From the NCBI GenBank assembly GCA_023333565.1, contig JAJKFH010000374.1, positions 5,952,001 through 6,016,000 on the forward strand: a stretch of DNA of 64,000 bases. The letters are read 5' to 3'. Position numbers and translations under genes: made by a program. Source of the DNA: Puffinus mauretanicus (lineage: Eukaryota > Chordata > Aves > Procellariiformes > Procellariidae). The notes under the pieces are model-generated. The model ran no database searches. It worked only from the letters and a program-made list of their open reading frames with translations, and was not told where the DNA came from. Positions 25,647-39,251 of this stretch are shown here, in pieces (position 1 is the first letter of the stretch; every line of letters starts with the position of its first letter).

Positions 25647-28600
25647 TCTGTGGGATGTTTCTGTAAAATATAAGGTAGCTAGACAGCTTGTGCACACAAT
25701 TTGAAGAAATAAAGAAAAAGGTGCTGTTCTCAATTTCGTAAATAACATGTAAGATGTATGATCTTCCTACTAACTGACTCAGTTTTCTTAAGATGCAGAT
25801 GTCTTACGAGAGACTTGTTTCTGTATTTCAGCTACTCTCTTATGGTGAATGATGACTACTATTTATCAACAAGCCCAATGTTCTTGCTTTAGCTATATAC
25901 CTTTGCAGTACTGAAGAAATATAAAACCATGACAAAGACTTCTGAAAAAGATTAATAACAAGTAAAGTGCTTCAGACTAGTTACAAGGAGTGAGTAGGGC
26001 TTAATATAGTAAATTGTTGGAAAACCGTGTTATTTAGTAATATATGTACCCTACACGTCTTTGCAACATCATGAATTCCAGCATGTCCTGTACAGACAAT
26101 GGTTACATAAAAATTGAAAATGTAGAGTGAAGTTTTGATTATCCGACTAGGAACTCAGATGATCTGACATTTGTAATAAATGTTAACTCTGAACAGTGGT
26201 TAAGTGTTTTGCTGGGAGTATTATTTCAGGTTTTATTTTTCTCTTAGAAATGTAATTTTTCTCTTCTTTTTTCTTTTTCATCCCAAAATTCAATCTGTAA
26301 ATGTGTTTTCCTCTAAAACTTTTATTTGCCACACAGGCTGTTGTCACAAATTACTCTAAATGCTTTCAGGGGAAGTTGTCTAGGAGAACTTCTAGTGCTT
26401 TAGTGGAGGGATTATTTTTGGACTGTGTTTGTACAGTACCAAGAAGCTCTGTCAAAGATTTAGTGTAACTGCAATACCAGAAATTAACATGATGCTTCTC
26501 ATCCTATTTTAATTTTTTTTTTTATGTAATTATACAATTTTCTTTTAAGGCAATGGATGACATGTTAATTCAGACGTGTGAAAAAAGTGTCTTCATGTTT
26601 GTGTAGAGAGGGTTCCCTATGTAAGGGTATGGTGGAAATCTTGCCAGAAAGACCATGAGAGCAAATTGAGGTAACAAATATTACAGATTCAAATGCCTAC
26701 AATAAAGGCCAGAGCAAGATTCCTCCAGCTAGATTTATTCTACAGCTTAGCACCAGTAAAGCTACTACAAGGATATAGATTTGACAGAATTTTATTAGGT
26801 AATTGGGTGAATTATGCAAATGAGTGTCTAATTAACCATAGAACATAACTAGATTTGGGAATACAAAAAGCTGCAGATCTGGAATTAAATCTTATCAGGC
26901 AGTTTAAAAGGAAAGTTTGGCAAAAACACAAAGCTCCAAGGTATAAAAGGGAGTTAGCCCCTGGTCATATTTCCATATGGAGTTCTATTTGATCCAGACA
27001 GACAGAAAACCTTGGAAATAAAAATGATATAGCAGCATAAATAAGGAAAAAGGGTAATTCAAGTTACAAAAAACTGTCCTTTCCATATAACTTCAAAAGA
27101 AAATATCTGAGTCAAAACCTGTCTTGATGAATATTTATAGGATGGCTTAAGGATATTTCCACATAATGTCTGTAAAAGATAAAAAGAAAAACCGCAAACA
27201 TATCATAACACTTTGAGATTATGACTGATGAAAAACATGCCATTATTTACAGTATTTTATCTAATTTTTAATATTCCTCCAATCATTCCTGCGCCTCTTG
27301 TGTTTCTGTTTATTCCCACTGTCTCTTTCTTGTACTGTAGGTTGTGAGGTTCTGGTCTCCTTGTCTTTCACTGTAAAAGAGATTTGTGATCTACATATAA
27401 CAATCACCCATGCTTTTCTTTCACATCCTGTCTGAAGTTCTACATTTTCAGGCTGCCTGTCTTACTTCCCTTACCATATCATTAACTCCCAAGTAACTAC
27501 TTTCTCTAGCACTGTTGTCTAATCTCTAGAGTTTGGAGTAGGGATTTCAATTAATGCATTGTAAAGCACTGATTGTACTATTGTGGATGTACTGATTTCA
27601 GTTGAACTACAGAGATTTATGCCAGCTCAGGGAGTGGGCATTGTGTATCTGCAATAGCTTGGGTTTACTGAATTAAACATATTTACAGAAAGGAATAGGT
27701 CTTGCAAAGGGAAGTATTACTCCAATCCTGGTTTAAAACCTGTAAATCTTTGTGGGATCACTTGACGTTAATGATTCCACAAGTATTTGAAAGTTCATGT
27801 CTGTGGATCACATTACAGCATTCATAAAATACTTATACTAAATTCTAAGTAGTGCATAAAGAAGCATTTTTTTCCTTTTTGACTAGAGTGAAATGCCTTT
27901 TCAGAGAGAAAAAAGAACATGCTGTCTTCTCATCCTATGTACATCTCTTCATATCCCTTGGTAATGATCTGCCATTGCAATTTATAATCCAAATTAAAAT
28001 TTACTATAAAGTGTGACTAGCTGATCCCAGTCAGGTTTTTCAATTGCTAAACATTGTCTCTTATCAATTGATCATGGTCTTGATTAAAAGGTAGAACAAA
28101 TCATCTCATACCTACTCAGCAGAAAGAGATATTTCATTTATCCAGTGCTTGAAGAGAGAGATTCAGAAACACCTAAATTGCTGATAAGATATTTACAGTA
28201 AATATCTTTATTATTTAAGACTTCTTTCTTGCTTTTTGTTTGTTTTTTTCTTAACCTTTCTCGGTACAGGGATAAATCCTTTTTTCTGTCTCCATGCTCT
28301 TTAACAGATGCAAAACCAGCTATTACAATATAAGACTGTTTTTTCAAATGAGAAAGATAAATACACAGCATCTATCAACCTTACGCTGTGACATTTTTGG
28401 AGCACAATGGCAGTATTCACGGAAGAGTATAGCACAGTGTTTCTAAAGCTTGCTGCTCATCCCACGTGTAGTTTATACAGCTGCAGATTATAGATATCCG
28501 AAGAAATATTCACATAGACCAAGGTGAGAGCAAGATGTAAAGATGCAGCTATTAAAGAAAGGCACAAAGCCCTTGTCAGATTCCCAGTGAACAGGATCAC

Positions 28601-31600
28601 AGTGACATAGTTGAATCCCACATTGACACCACTGTGAGAGCATTAGAATAACTGGTGACCCAAGCCATGCTTTTGAGCTGTGCTCATGAACGGCTAAGGG
28701 TGAGCCACTGTAAAAGCACTAATGTTTACAGAGTAAAAAATGATATTGAGAGGTATGGACTCTTTCGGAAGATGAAGAAGTTAAAGGGAAATTATGCCAG
28801 GAAAAAATGTGTAGTAAGAATAGAACCAAATACGGAAGCAGACACTGAATTTCAACTTATCACACTTGAAAATGACATAGTGTGTTTACATATGTAATAC
28901 TTTATGGGTGCGTTTTGAGTAAAACAAGTAAGAGAACACTCCATGAAAGATTCTCTCCTTGCTGGCAGGTCCTCTCACTTAACTAGGTTTGTCAGATTTT
29001 AAATATGAAGAACTAGGACAGTGTCAAACAGATTAAAAAATACCCAACACCTTGCATGTGCCAAGTTTTTAATATCAGGCTCAGAGTGGTTGTGATGTGT
29101 AATTTCTCTGCACAGGTGCAGGAAGCCCAGTATTTCAAACAAATCAAGTACTCATCTCCAGTTTACCTGTGGGTGTCTATAACTGCTTATCACCTAGCAG
29201 CTTGGGCATCCATGCATCTAAAAGAGTATCTGGTAACTATGAAAATTAGCCTGGAAATCTGTTTCGAAGAGGACATGTGATGGATCTAACCACATAATCT
29301 AGGTTATCCTAAAAAGATTAGTTCTGAAACTGTACTGAGGCAGTCTAAACCACAGTGCTGTGTTTGAGAACTGCAGTGATTTGGACTCCTAGTCTTTTTT
29401 TTGTGATTTGCATGAGTAGACTGCTGGATCTGTAACTTCAGTAGTTGTCTCTTAAGCACTCTGATGGAGAAATCTACCATTATGGAGAAAAACTGAAATT
29501 AAGCAGATTTTCTATAACACAACAATACATCCTCACTAAGAATTACAGTACAGGCCCCTAAATATTTTGTGAGTGGCACAGTCTTTTCACCACATGTAAC
29601 AATAAGTTAAAAAATTTCTTTTCATAGTACTTTTCATTTCATTTAAATTGTTTTGGAAAAAAAAAAATCATTGAAATAGAAGAAAAATAGTCCTGAAAAA
29701 TTTGTGACAGAATGGAAAAGAGGTTTGGTTCCTATGGCTGTGGATACCAAGGCAAGAAGCAATGACAATAACAGGTTTAAGGCTTTTGTGTTTTTTATAC
29801 TGACATAGTTGATTCTTGATTTTACAAAGGCATGCAGTCATCTGCATAGCCACACAAGTAACATGCCACCATTTTCACATATATTCATTTAAATATTATC
29901 CAGTCAGAATTTTCAAAATCTGTGGATGTCGTCTCTTATCTCTCCACTGATACCGGGATAGGTGTATAAACTCTCTGGTTTAAGTAAAAGCTTTAAAGTA
30001 GAGAATTTGGAACAGAAACCTTACGTTAGTTATTGCTCTCTGCTTCTAAAACTACTTCTACTTCAAAGGCCTTATAACCCAAGAAGTCCAATATATCAAA
30101 GTGATTATCTACAGAAGAATCACTCTTTCATTTAAAAATTATCTCACTTTTTTGAATGCAAATAATATTAATATAAAAAATCAATCTTCAGGGTGGCAAT
30201 GGTCTATGTACTTAGCATGTGTGTGGCCTGTTTTCTTGTCCAGTTATCATAATGAAATAGAACAAATGTTATTACTATTCCCAACAGGGTCAAATTATTT
30301 TGAAAATTGTCCTTTCAAAGAGAAAGATTAGCTTAAAAGAATAAACCATCTTTAGCAACAAAATGAAACTTAAGCTTTGTTTCAGATTACATATCTATTT
30401 TATAAATTTTATTTTTGTAACATTTGACATCCATGTAATCCTAATAGATTTTTAGAAACCAAGTAATATTTGGAGAGGAGGAAAGCATCATTTCTGATTG
30501 TTTCTCAAACTCAATAAACATACCTTTGTAAAAATCTATTCAACTACCATTAAATAATTATTACAGCGAAGTTCTAATTTTAGTAATATATTTACCTGAA
30601 TTTTCAAAGTCAGAGACATAGTAACTAATAAAGTGTGTGAATGCAAATGAAAAGCCACCAGTAATTTCCAGCTGCAATAGCACATGTGTATGGAAACCTC
30701 AGCTACCTGCAACAGGCGAGGGAAAATATGTACACTTTTTTTGCTGTAAAAGACCTTCAGACCTACTCCAGTATGTGTAACTAATGTCACCCTCAACTTT
30801 ATCCAGTCTTCTGTGAATATAAGACCTGATATCATCTCTCTGTGTTAAGAATTTATATCCTCACTTTACTATCTGATATTACAGCCAGTAATAAAGATGT
30901 TCCTTTAATAAGCAGAGAAAAAGGTCATGAGTTCATTTCTCTTGAGGATCATAATGTCTGTAGAGAAAAGAAGTTATTACATATGTAACAAACTTGCCTG
31001 TCTCTCCTTATTCCCACAGATTTTTTGCTTAGGTGTTGATCTGAAGGAAAGAAGGGGGTGAGGGAAGAGGGCGAGAGAAGTGCGCTGAATTATTTATGAA
31101 ATGTTTAACAGTGGGATTCAATATAGCATAATTAGAACAAGAAAAAAGGAAAAAAGTTACTGTAATTATTATTTTGGTGATTGCTAGAAAGTCAGTGGGG
31201 GATTAGTAAGTGAAAATTGTTATAATTTTACATAAAGAAAAATTTCCACTGCCTGTAGTGTGGGAGATGTGCAAAATCCCCACTTGCCAAAATGGCACTA
31301 CACAGCATTTATTTTGCAGCTTCACCAGGTTATTGCAGGCATTTCTTATCACATTACACTTCATGCCAATCCATGTGCATAGATATGTGTCAGAAATCAC
31401 AGACACAATATCTGGCTCATAAATAAATGAACTCATAAGTGTTCAAAGTCAGGATCCATGATCTTTGCAGCCTGCTCTATCTACTCCATGGCTCTACCTC
31501 TGAGTTGAGAGGGGAAGAAGATGAGGGCAGGGGTTGAGTAGAGAGTACTGCAAGATGTTGTTTTAGAGGCGTCACAGGAAATTATTGAAGGTATCTGGAA

Positions 31601-31804
31601 TCAACATTGACCATATGTCTAAAAAATGAAGGTTAATTCACTATACAAGTGTAATTTAATCTGGCATGGTTATGAATTAGAGATGTCCAGACTTTTGTTG
31701 GTTTGCAAATCCCAAGGTCTTCAGGTGCTTCGCCAATTGAGTTTCTTATTTCTAAGACAGCATCTGCACAAGGACAACAGTATTACCAGAAATTAATTTA
31801 GAAA

Positions 31805-32700
31805 CCAAGGAAGCCCCAGTGACACAGGTTGCCCCACCAGACACCAAAACATCCACCTGTCAGAGGAGCACATGATGCTGTCACTCAGACATGTTTAAGA
31901 AAGGATGGTAGGCACTGGGGCAGGGTGTACATGAGACCACACAGAAAGGGAAACAGAAGGAGACATGTGAGAGAAGACACAGGAGGACACAAAAAGGGGA
32001 CATATGAGGAGAAATGGGAAGAGGCCTGTCCGGGGAAATGAAATGGAAGAGGCACATGAAAGGGGACATTGCTGGAGACATGCTGGAAATGCACTCCTGG
32101 AAGGAGGTGCTCTTTGCCAGAGGAGGTACTGTGACCTGGGCGACCCACACTGGAGCAGGGATACCCCTGAGGGACTGGGGCCCATGGAGGAACCCACGGT
32201 GTGGCAGGGACAGCGTTAAAGGAAATGCAGCCTGTGGAGGAAGTGGGGTAGGGGCGCCCCCAGAGGGACTGGGGACCATGAAAAGACCCATGCCAGGGCA
32301 GGGACACCCCGAAGGGGACAGCAGCCATGAATAATCCATGCTGGAGCACAGCAAATAATTACGAAGTGAGGAGCAGTGGAGGAAAAGAGTCAGAAACAAA
32401 GAGCAGCATAAAGAAATGGCTGTGCACTGACCTTGACCTTTTGCACTGCCCATTGCCTCTCCAAAGAGTGTGGGAAGGACTGCTTGTGATGTGCAGTTGA
32501 GACTAGGAAGGGAGGAAGGAGACATGTTGGACTGGAGTAAAACCTGGGGAACAAGGAGAAAAGGATTCTTTTCTAGCTGACAGCTTGTTGTCTTTGTTTT
32601 TTTAATACCTGAGACCATAACTAAAAATTTATGTTAGTTGGCAATAAATGAAATGAAGTGATATTCTTGGAATCGAGACTGGTTTGCCCATGGCAACAGA
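31805..32700 (+). mobile_element. probable avian endogenous-retrovirus LTR-like repeat with internal sub-repeats
   Basis: A GC-richer block, purine-rich on the plus strand, stands out sharply from the AT-rich flanks. Its order of segments resembles a common avian LTR. First come AGGGACTGGGGCCCATGGA / GAACCCAC sub-repeats, then a segment with AAAGAGCAGCATAAAGAAA and GCTGTGCACTGACCTTGACC. After that come TTGCACTGCCCATTGCC and TGTTGGACTGGAGTAAAACC, the polyadenylation-type signal AATAAA at 32643-32648, and finally AATCGAGACTGGTTTGCCCATG as in the U5 part of such LTRs. The left border is uncertain, the right end seems truncated near 32700, and no target duplication was found. The family name is not assigned. 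Confidence 0.65.
32152..32340 (+). repeat. four imperfect ~48-bp sub-repeats
   Basis: Units begin near 32152, 32200, 32242 and 32293. The shared core is GCAGGGACACCCC, then AGGGACTGGGG, then CCATG, then a few bases and ACCCATG. The second unit is the most diverged. The array lies in the putative U3-like part of the surrounding LTR-like element and explains the long open frames on both strands. Confidence 0.75.
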
Positions 32701-35700
32701 AACACTAATTTGTCATATTATTTGAACCAAAATAATTTTTATCTGAGGGTTGGTTGAAGTTCATATTGTACCCAAATTGATTTACCTATGCTTGGACATA
32801 TGCAAAGTCCACATCTTTTGCTCAGGTACCGGTTGGTCCCTCACATAATGCCACTTGCAATACTCAGTTTATTTCCACTTGGTGCCACCCATAATTTAAT
32901 ATACTGTTGTGTATCTTGTTCATCTGACATAAGTGAATAAATATGGGATATACAGATGTCCTTCAGTATGATATGCTTCTTAACCAATATATGAGGAGCA
33001 GGCCAGTGTTTGAGAAAGAGACTATGAGGGCAGTAAAATCAATGAACTCTTTATTTAATTTAGCTTGCAGGATGACCACCAGCTGTTACTGCATCAAATC
33101 AAAAGCCAAAACAGAAACACACAGAAATGCAACAGAGTTTCCATGGGAACTGCAGTGAAGTACATGAAGGCAGAACTTCCTGTAAGTACAAAATATGGGG
33201 AACTGACATAAAAAAAACCAGATAGTCTTTTCTAGTCAGGAACTAAATTCTTCACTTAGATATACCTTGAGCACCAAATCAGTTTTAAACAGCAGGTAAT
33301 TTCCAGAATTCATAATATTAGATATTTGTCTAGGGAGGGTTAATATATATGAAACAAAGGCAACACAAAAAAGCAATTAGGATGAAAATCTATATCAATC
33401 TTTACAGTAAATCTTACGCAGTACTGATGTAATCCTCTCCCTAATAAATATTGTAAACCTAGCTAGTTTGGAGCAAAAGTTTATTTAAAAGACACCTGAA
33501 CATTTTAAAGAATGGAGAACAGGAATAGAGAGAGGTCTTAAGGAAACTGAATTTCTTTTTATATGATTCCCTAAACCAACCACAAGTCATCAGGAGTAGG
33601 GAATAGTCATTTTGGTCTCAGAGCTGTTATACTTTTAATGACATTCTTTAGTTTATTCTTTTTGTTTATTTCAAGTAGCTAAGATGACATGGTTAAGGGC
33701 CTGCCAAATGCAGGTTCATCTAAGTTCATTAAAAGTTTCACAATAGTCTTGGAGCTATTATTTATAATAAACACATCAGTAGTTTTTAAAAAGTATTTTA
33801 AAAAACTATATAAAGAACAGTAACAAATAAAAATCTCCCTTGCTAGTGGCTTTACTTATTTTTCTTCCCCCCTCACTCATAAGAGAGGAACGTGGCTGCA
33901 ACAGCAGCCGTTAAAGGCAATGTGCTGGTCAGTAAGGGTACAAGGAAACACCAAATGATAATCCTCGCTGGTGGTGCTATATATCCCCTACCCTATTCTC
34001 TGTGTGTGGGTGAGAAGTGGATTCAGTCCCATTCTTCTATCCCATTGAGCAGCTTACCTGCTACTTGCTGACCTACTACCATGCAGTTAAATACTATCCT
34101 GAAAGCTTGGGTTTAATGGTAGGCTTAGAATGTATTTTGTCTTAACGTGATAACTTTAGGGAAGGTTTACAGCAGATGTATTACCTTTCTGACACACTAC
34201 TCCCTCTTTGATAGCTAGAACTTGAAGGAGATTAGTACTCTCTCTCCTCATACAGAGTTGAAAGAGATGGAAAACCTTGAAACCTGCAGACCTCTTGAGC
34301 TTAGAAATTTTTATTTGTTCTCTTGGATGGTCATTTTGCAACATTGTACTTTCATCCATATAAAAGACTAATACAGCTAATCTAGACATAGAGCAGCTTT
34401 GTTATCATACTACAAATCCACAAAACAATAAATGGCAGAGATGTGTAACATCTATCATTGCTTTCTAGATTACAGAAAATAATTGAAAAATACTGAGACT
34501 GACCACATTTTTTCATGTCTGTTATGATTTTACAAATGCAGATCGTTTATGTGTTGCAAAAAAATCCTACTAGTTCCTTCTGTCCTTTTAAACAGGAGTT
34601 GTTTCAGGTTCTGTCTTTAAGTATCTCTGATATTTCTATTCTGTTTTAAATAGCTGTCGTTTTTTTAAATTTAAAGATCCCTATTCTGTGATGAGGGAAG
34701 TAATCCCAGTTTGTGAAGGAATTTGAGGTGGAAGGAATTATTATAGAAATAGATGAAAGAGACAACTGTATTTAGCTTCCCAACACTTTTAATCATAAAA
34801 GATTCATGGGATCCTTTGAGAAGTGGTAGCATCTCTGTTACTTACCTCACACCTGAAATATTTTGCAAGAAAAGTCATCAGGTTAGAAAATTTCCTTTTC
34901 TTTCAAATTGTGCTTCCTTTCTCTGAGAAACCGCTTATATAGACCACACTTCTGAGTTGCTTAATTCTTCAAAAAAATTGGCAACATATCAAAACAAGTA
35001 AATAATCACAAACATTTAAAGTTAAAATCCTTATAGTGATAACAGAAACAAAAGCGGATATTTACCTAGAGATATATAGGAAGTCTGAAGGTTCCCAGGA
35101 GGCATGTGAAGTTTGAGGGTTGTTGTTAAATCTTTGGTAAGATCTGTGAAAACATCACCTCTATCCTTTGGTTAAACACAGGGAATGGCTTTTCTACTTA
35201 TCTTGTAAGGAAACTGTATGAAATAATAGCTTTCATCAACACAGTATGTGGAGTTGATAGACCTGAACTACGGTCTCCCATTGACTCAGTTATACCCGCT
35301 CACTCTTCACCTTCCACTGGTGAAATGCTGAAAGCTTCACAAAGAAGCACAAACCAGAGTTTATTCTTGTTATTTTACCCCTAGAATTGTTAGGAAACTG
35401 TATGTGAAATAAATACATTCTGAAAGTTTTTTTTTAGAGCTGTATGGTTAAACACACAGCATTAGGATATACCAGTTTAAGAGAAACTTGGAAATTTTCT
35501 TTCAGCTTCTGGAGTGTTTGCATCATATTGCAATTGTAGGCTACATAATCATGTAATTTTTTTTTGTTCGTGCCTGGTGTTTCTGTATACCCAGCCTGTT
35601 CTTCATGATTACATATAGGGCATATTGATGGCCACAAAATCATGGGAAAAGTTTTGCAAAAGGCTCGTTAAGACCATCCTTTTGAATGTCATCCAAATGT

Positions 35701-38700
35701 TAATTCTGTGCTTCTGACCATTCCAGCGAACAGAATTGCTGAAGTATTACACCAGTATAGACTGGAAAGAATGAGACTATAAAACTTTAGGTGTGAAATG
35801 AATCTGAAGGCCAGACCAAAATCTCTAAACATCACTCTTTATTATGAAAAAAACATTGGGAAAGTAAACGTTCTTTGTAAAAAAAACCAAAAAGGTCCTA
35901 GAATTACAGGAAAAAAGTCTAGTTACATAAGCAGAATTACTTTAGAATCTTTCTTCCTACACTTCCTGTCCCCCCTTCCTTAATATTTCCTATGAGATAT
36001 CAGCAGTTCTTAAGGCAAGAGGTAACACTTTCAAAAAAACCTATTGATCTTCAGGAAACTGTTTCAGGAAATGTACTTGCACACATTGCAGACATTTGTC
36101 TCAGCTCAGTGACTTTGTATCTCTTTATTTTCATCTGATTAAGAAAATTCCCACATTGAACCTTGGTGCTGTTTAGTTTAAAATCTTTCAATTTTTCAGT
36201 CTTTCTATATCATAATTAAAACTGCCCTTTAGAATAGGAACATGAATACTCTTCTTTTTTGTTGTCATTTTTGCAGTTCTAGTTCAACACTTGGAATGTA
36301 ATTTTTGTGGGCATTTTAAAATAAATAAATACTGCTAATGTGGTGGGGTTTTTTTTTTTTGTACTAGAAAAATCTCCTTGACCTTTTTATTGTGAATGAG
36401 TTACCTAGATGAATATCTTTATCTTAATTTCCTGGATACAGTTGCAAAAGCCCTTCAGTATTTTCTAGCTGACAGTACTTCATGCTATTTCATATGTAGC
36501 ACTGCTGTTCTATGTGTTCCCATAGCAGGGGATGGAATTTTTACCATACTACCTGTTGGGCACCTCCTAGGTTTAATGTAAAACTTGCAATGTCAAACTG
36601 CAAGTAGACTGACTGTGGTTATGAGAGAGAGAGTGAAACAAATGTGTTAGGCATAATGTGATTGACAAAACTGGCTTTGCTACTGAAAGGAAGCTGCAGA
36701 AGATTTATAGACATAGATTCCTGTTTACAAAAATTTGTACCCAGTGTTATTGACAAAGAGTAGGGCATTGTGCATGGTGGAAATAAAAATGCTAATAGGA
36801 GTTTAACAATATGAAGAAAGGTCCTATCGTGATCGTACATTAAAGCAAAGGTAGAGATTCATGCCTTGAAGTTTTCCATTCCCTTAGCTACGTCTCAGAT
36901 CAATAAAGAAAATATAGTTTGTATCTTAACCTTTTGGTACTAAAAGTTTCCTGCTAGGAGTCACTAGATATTTGAATCAGGGAAACTCTCTGGAGAAATA
37001 AATGTTTTACCTCAGTTTTCAAGGTGGTAATTCTAGAAAGGAGTGTTCAATATATTGAGAAAGTTGAAGTCACTAGAAAGGATTATAAATAGTATCAACA
37101 CCTTGATGTGATAAGAAAGCAAGGAAGCAGTGTTAGGCAGTCAGTTGGGAATGGAGTAGGACTGACTACAAGAAGCTAATTCAGGAGTTCACTGCATGTG
37201 TACAAGTCTCTTGCTATCTATCTCTTCTTTTAATCAATGTAATGTAACCCAATGGCTTCTTACTACTCTTTCTCTTCATTGTAGCCTCACAAATGAAGAC
37301 TAATCACACATACTGATTAATTTGCCTCTCATAAACTGCACCGATTAGATGTCTAGTTGCATTATAGGTGTTTGCAAGAATAACCTGTACATTAAAAGAA
37401 ACAGGATACCAGATTTAATGTGTCCATTTATTGACTTTATATACTTTATATTGCAAACATATTATAGTATTCTAGAATGTCATACATATTACTGAATCCT
37501 CTATTACAAAACTACCTGAGGTTCAGAGAAGAAAATTCTTTATGCTACAAACTGAAAGTGAGTAAGATTAGGGCCACACTTTACTAGGCTTAATAAGAGG
37601 TGATTGCAGTCCCATGCGATTTATCACATAGACAGGCCAAGAACGGAAAAGTAAAGAGAAGCGGTTCATTAAGAAGCTAGGAGAATCAACATCTCCTGAT
37701 GCTTCAGACCAGCGCCATACTGTAGCTGATTTTGAATACTATTCTTTCAATTCCTAAGAAATCTTGATAGATTTATTTTCTGAGTAGACATTAGGTTTGA
37801 TTTCTGGCTATATTTGTTGTAGTCTTCTACAAGAAGGAATTTTCTTTCAATTCTACAAATTCTTCAAAAGTGTGTATATATATATATATATAAAATAGAA
37901 CACAACGGTTGACTCCTGAATTTGACTTAAAGTCCATTTGTTTTCATATCCCCTCCCCCCCCCCGCAAAAAAAAAAGATGTTTCACTTCATGAAATGTCC
38001 CCAATTGATGCAAGATTTGTCTTTTTGGAGGATTGCTACTAGTAAAATACAGGTTCAAGACCTGAAACATGTAACTATATGTCACTTTCAAACTTCTTCT
38101 TTAGGTATTTTCTATTTTAACTCCCACCTCCAAATTCTGAAAGAACTTAAACTCTGGTGGAATGATACCTGCAGATAATTACATATTGAACATAAAAATA
38201 TTTGCTTTTCATCAGTTTTCAATTTTCAATTTTTATTTCCACTTAATGACACTTTGTTCTTGTGTTATGAAACAGGGAAAACAGAAGCTCTTCATTCCCT
38301 TATCCCACATTTCTGTTCTATGCTTTTATCACATGTTATCCTCTTCTTTCTAAGATAAGAAATCATCATCTTCCTACACAGATTGATGAATATTTCCGAG
38401 ATCCTACTGAGTCTCATTTTCTTCTCTGAACCTCAGCAATTTTTATAACAGATCAATCAGTAATATATACGGCATTATAGAATAATATAACCTAGAGAGG
38501 ATTTACCACTGATTTGTTTAGTCCTTTATGCATCCTGCTTGATTTATTGCCTTCAATTTGAAGAAATATTCATAGAATTGTGCACCGTGATACTAAGGTC
38601 CATTTGTGAGCTTTTATAGTTAGTTTAGATCCTGTAATGACATGACGATTCATAGCTTAGATGTTAATTTTAATAATATTGACTTTATCAATCATAAGCA

Positions 38701-38777
38701 TAATTTGTCATGGAACTGATAATTTACTTCATTAGTTTGAATTCCTCAGTCTGATCTTCCTAAATACTTTTCTCTGG
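32701..38777. other. AT-rich unique sequence, no gene recognised
   Basis: Nothing beyond simple repeats was recognised: poly-T near 36349-36360, (TA)n at 37875-37892, and a C-run followed by an A-run near 37950-37977. 33840-34120 is slightly GC-richer but matches nothing I know. Confidence 0.6.
37875..37892. repeat. (TA)n microsatellite
   Basis: About nine TA units preceded by TGTG. Confidence 0.9.
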
Positions 38778-38782
38778 ACTTT
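38778..38782. repeat. target-site duplication, left copy of LTR 1
   Basis: ACTTT, identical to 39380-39384. It fixes the element borders. Confidence 0.9.
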
Positions 38783-39041
38783 TGTGCTGATTTTGGCTGG
38801 CATAAAGTTAATTTTCTTCATAGTAGCTAGTATGGAGCTATGCTTTGCACTTGTGCTGAAAACAGTGTTGATAATACAGGGATGTTTTTGTTGCTGCTGA
38901 GCAGTGCTTACACAGCGTCAAGGCCTTTTTTGCTTCTCACATCACCCCACCAGCGAGCAGGCTGGGGGTGCACAAGAAGCTGGGAGGGGACATAGCCGGG
39001 ACCGCTGACCCCAGCTGACCAAAGGGATATTCCATACCATA

Positions 39042-39064
39042 TGACGTCATGCTCAGCATATAAA
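39042..39064 (+). promoter_or_regulatory. LTR core promoter: CRE palindrome plus TATA box
   Basis: TGACGTCA at 39042-39049 is a perfect CREB/ATF site. TATAAA follows at 39059-39064. The pair is the U3 core promoter of the LTR, directing transcription to the right. Intactness is seen in the sequence; activity is unknown. Confidence 0.75.
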
Positions 39065-39245
39065 GCTGGGGGAAGAAGAAGGAAGCAGGGAACATTCAGA
39101 GTTATGATGTTTGTCTTCCCAAGTAACCGTTATGCATGATGGAGCCCTGCTTTCCCAGAGATGGCTGAACACCTGCCTGATGATGGGAAGCAGTGAATGA
39201 ATCCCTTGTTTTGTTTTGCTTGTGTGCGTTGCTTTTGCCTTACTT

Positions 39246-39251
39246 ATTAAA
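39246..39251 (+). terminator. LTR polyadenylation signal
   Basis: ATTAAA in the position expected for the R region. The same signal is found in the second LTR at 40681-40686. Confidence 0.75.

Larger units (their letters stand above)
24231..31804. other. AT-rich unique sequence, no gene recognised
   Basis: No gene was recognised. The stretch includes a perfect 10-bp-stem hairpin at 24575-24600 and a CCATTT-type microsatellite at 25594-25646. A short segment near 27595-27645 resembles an old amniote repeat motif. All open frames are below 100 aa, scattered on both strands and without a domain. Confidence 0.6.

Noticed and set aside
25563..25748. GNGNGN-containing minus-strand frame
   Set aside because: The repeat peptide is the translation of the CCATTT microsatellite.
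31881..32618. 245-aa minus-strand open frame as a protein gene
   Set aside because: It lies inside a GC-richer LTR-like repeat with 48-bp sub-repeats and has no domain. Its proline/serine-rich composition follows from the repeat, and other frames are open there too.
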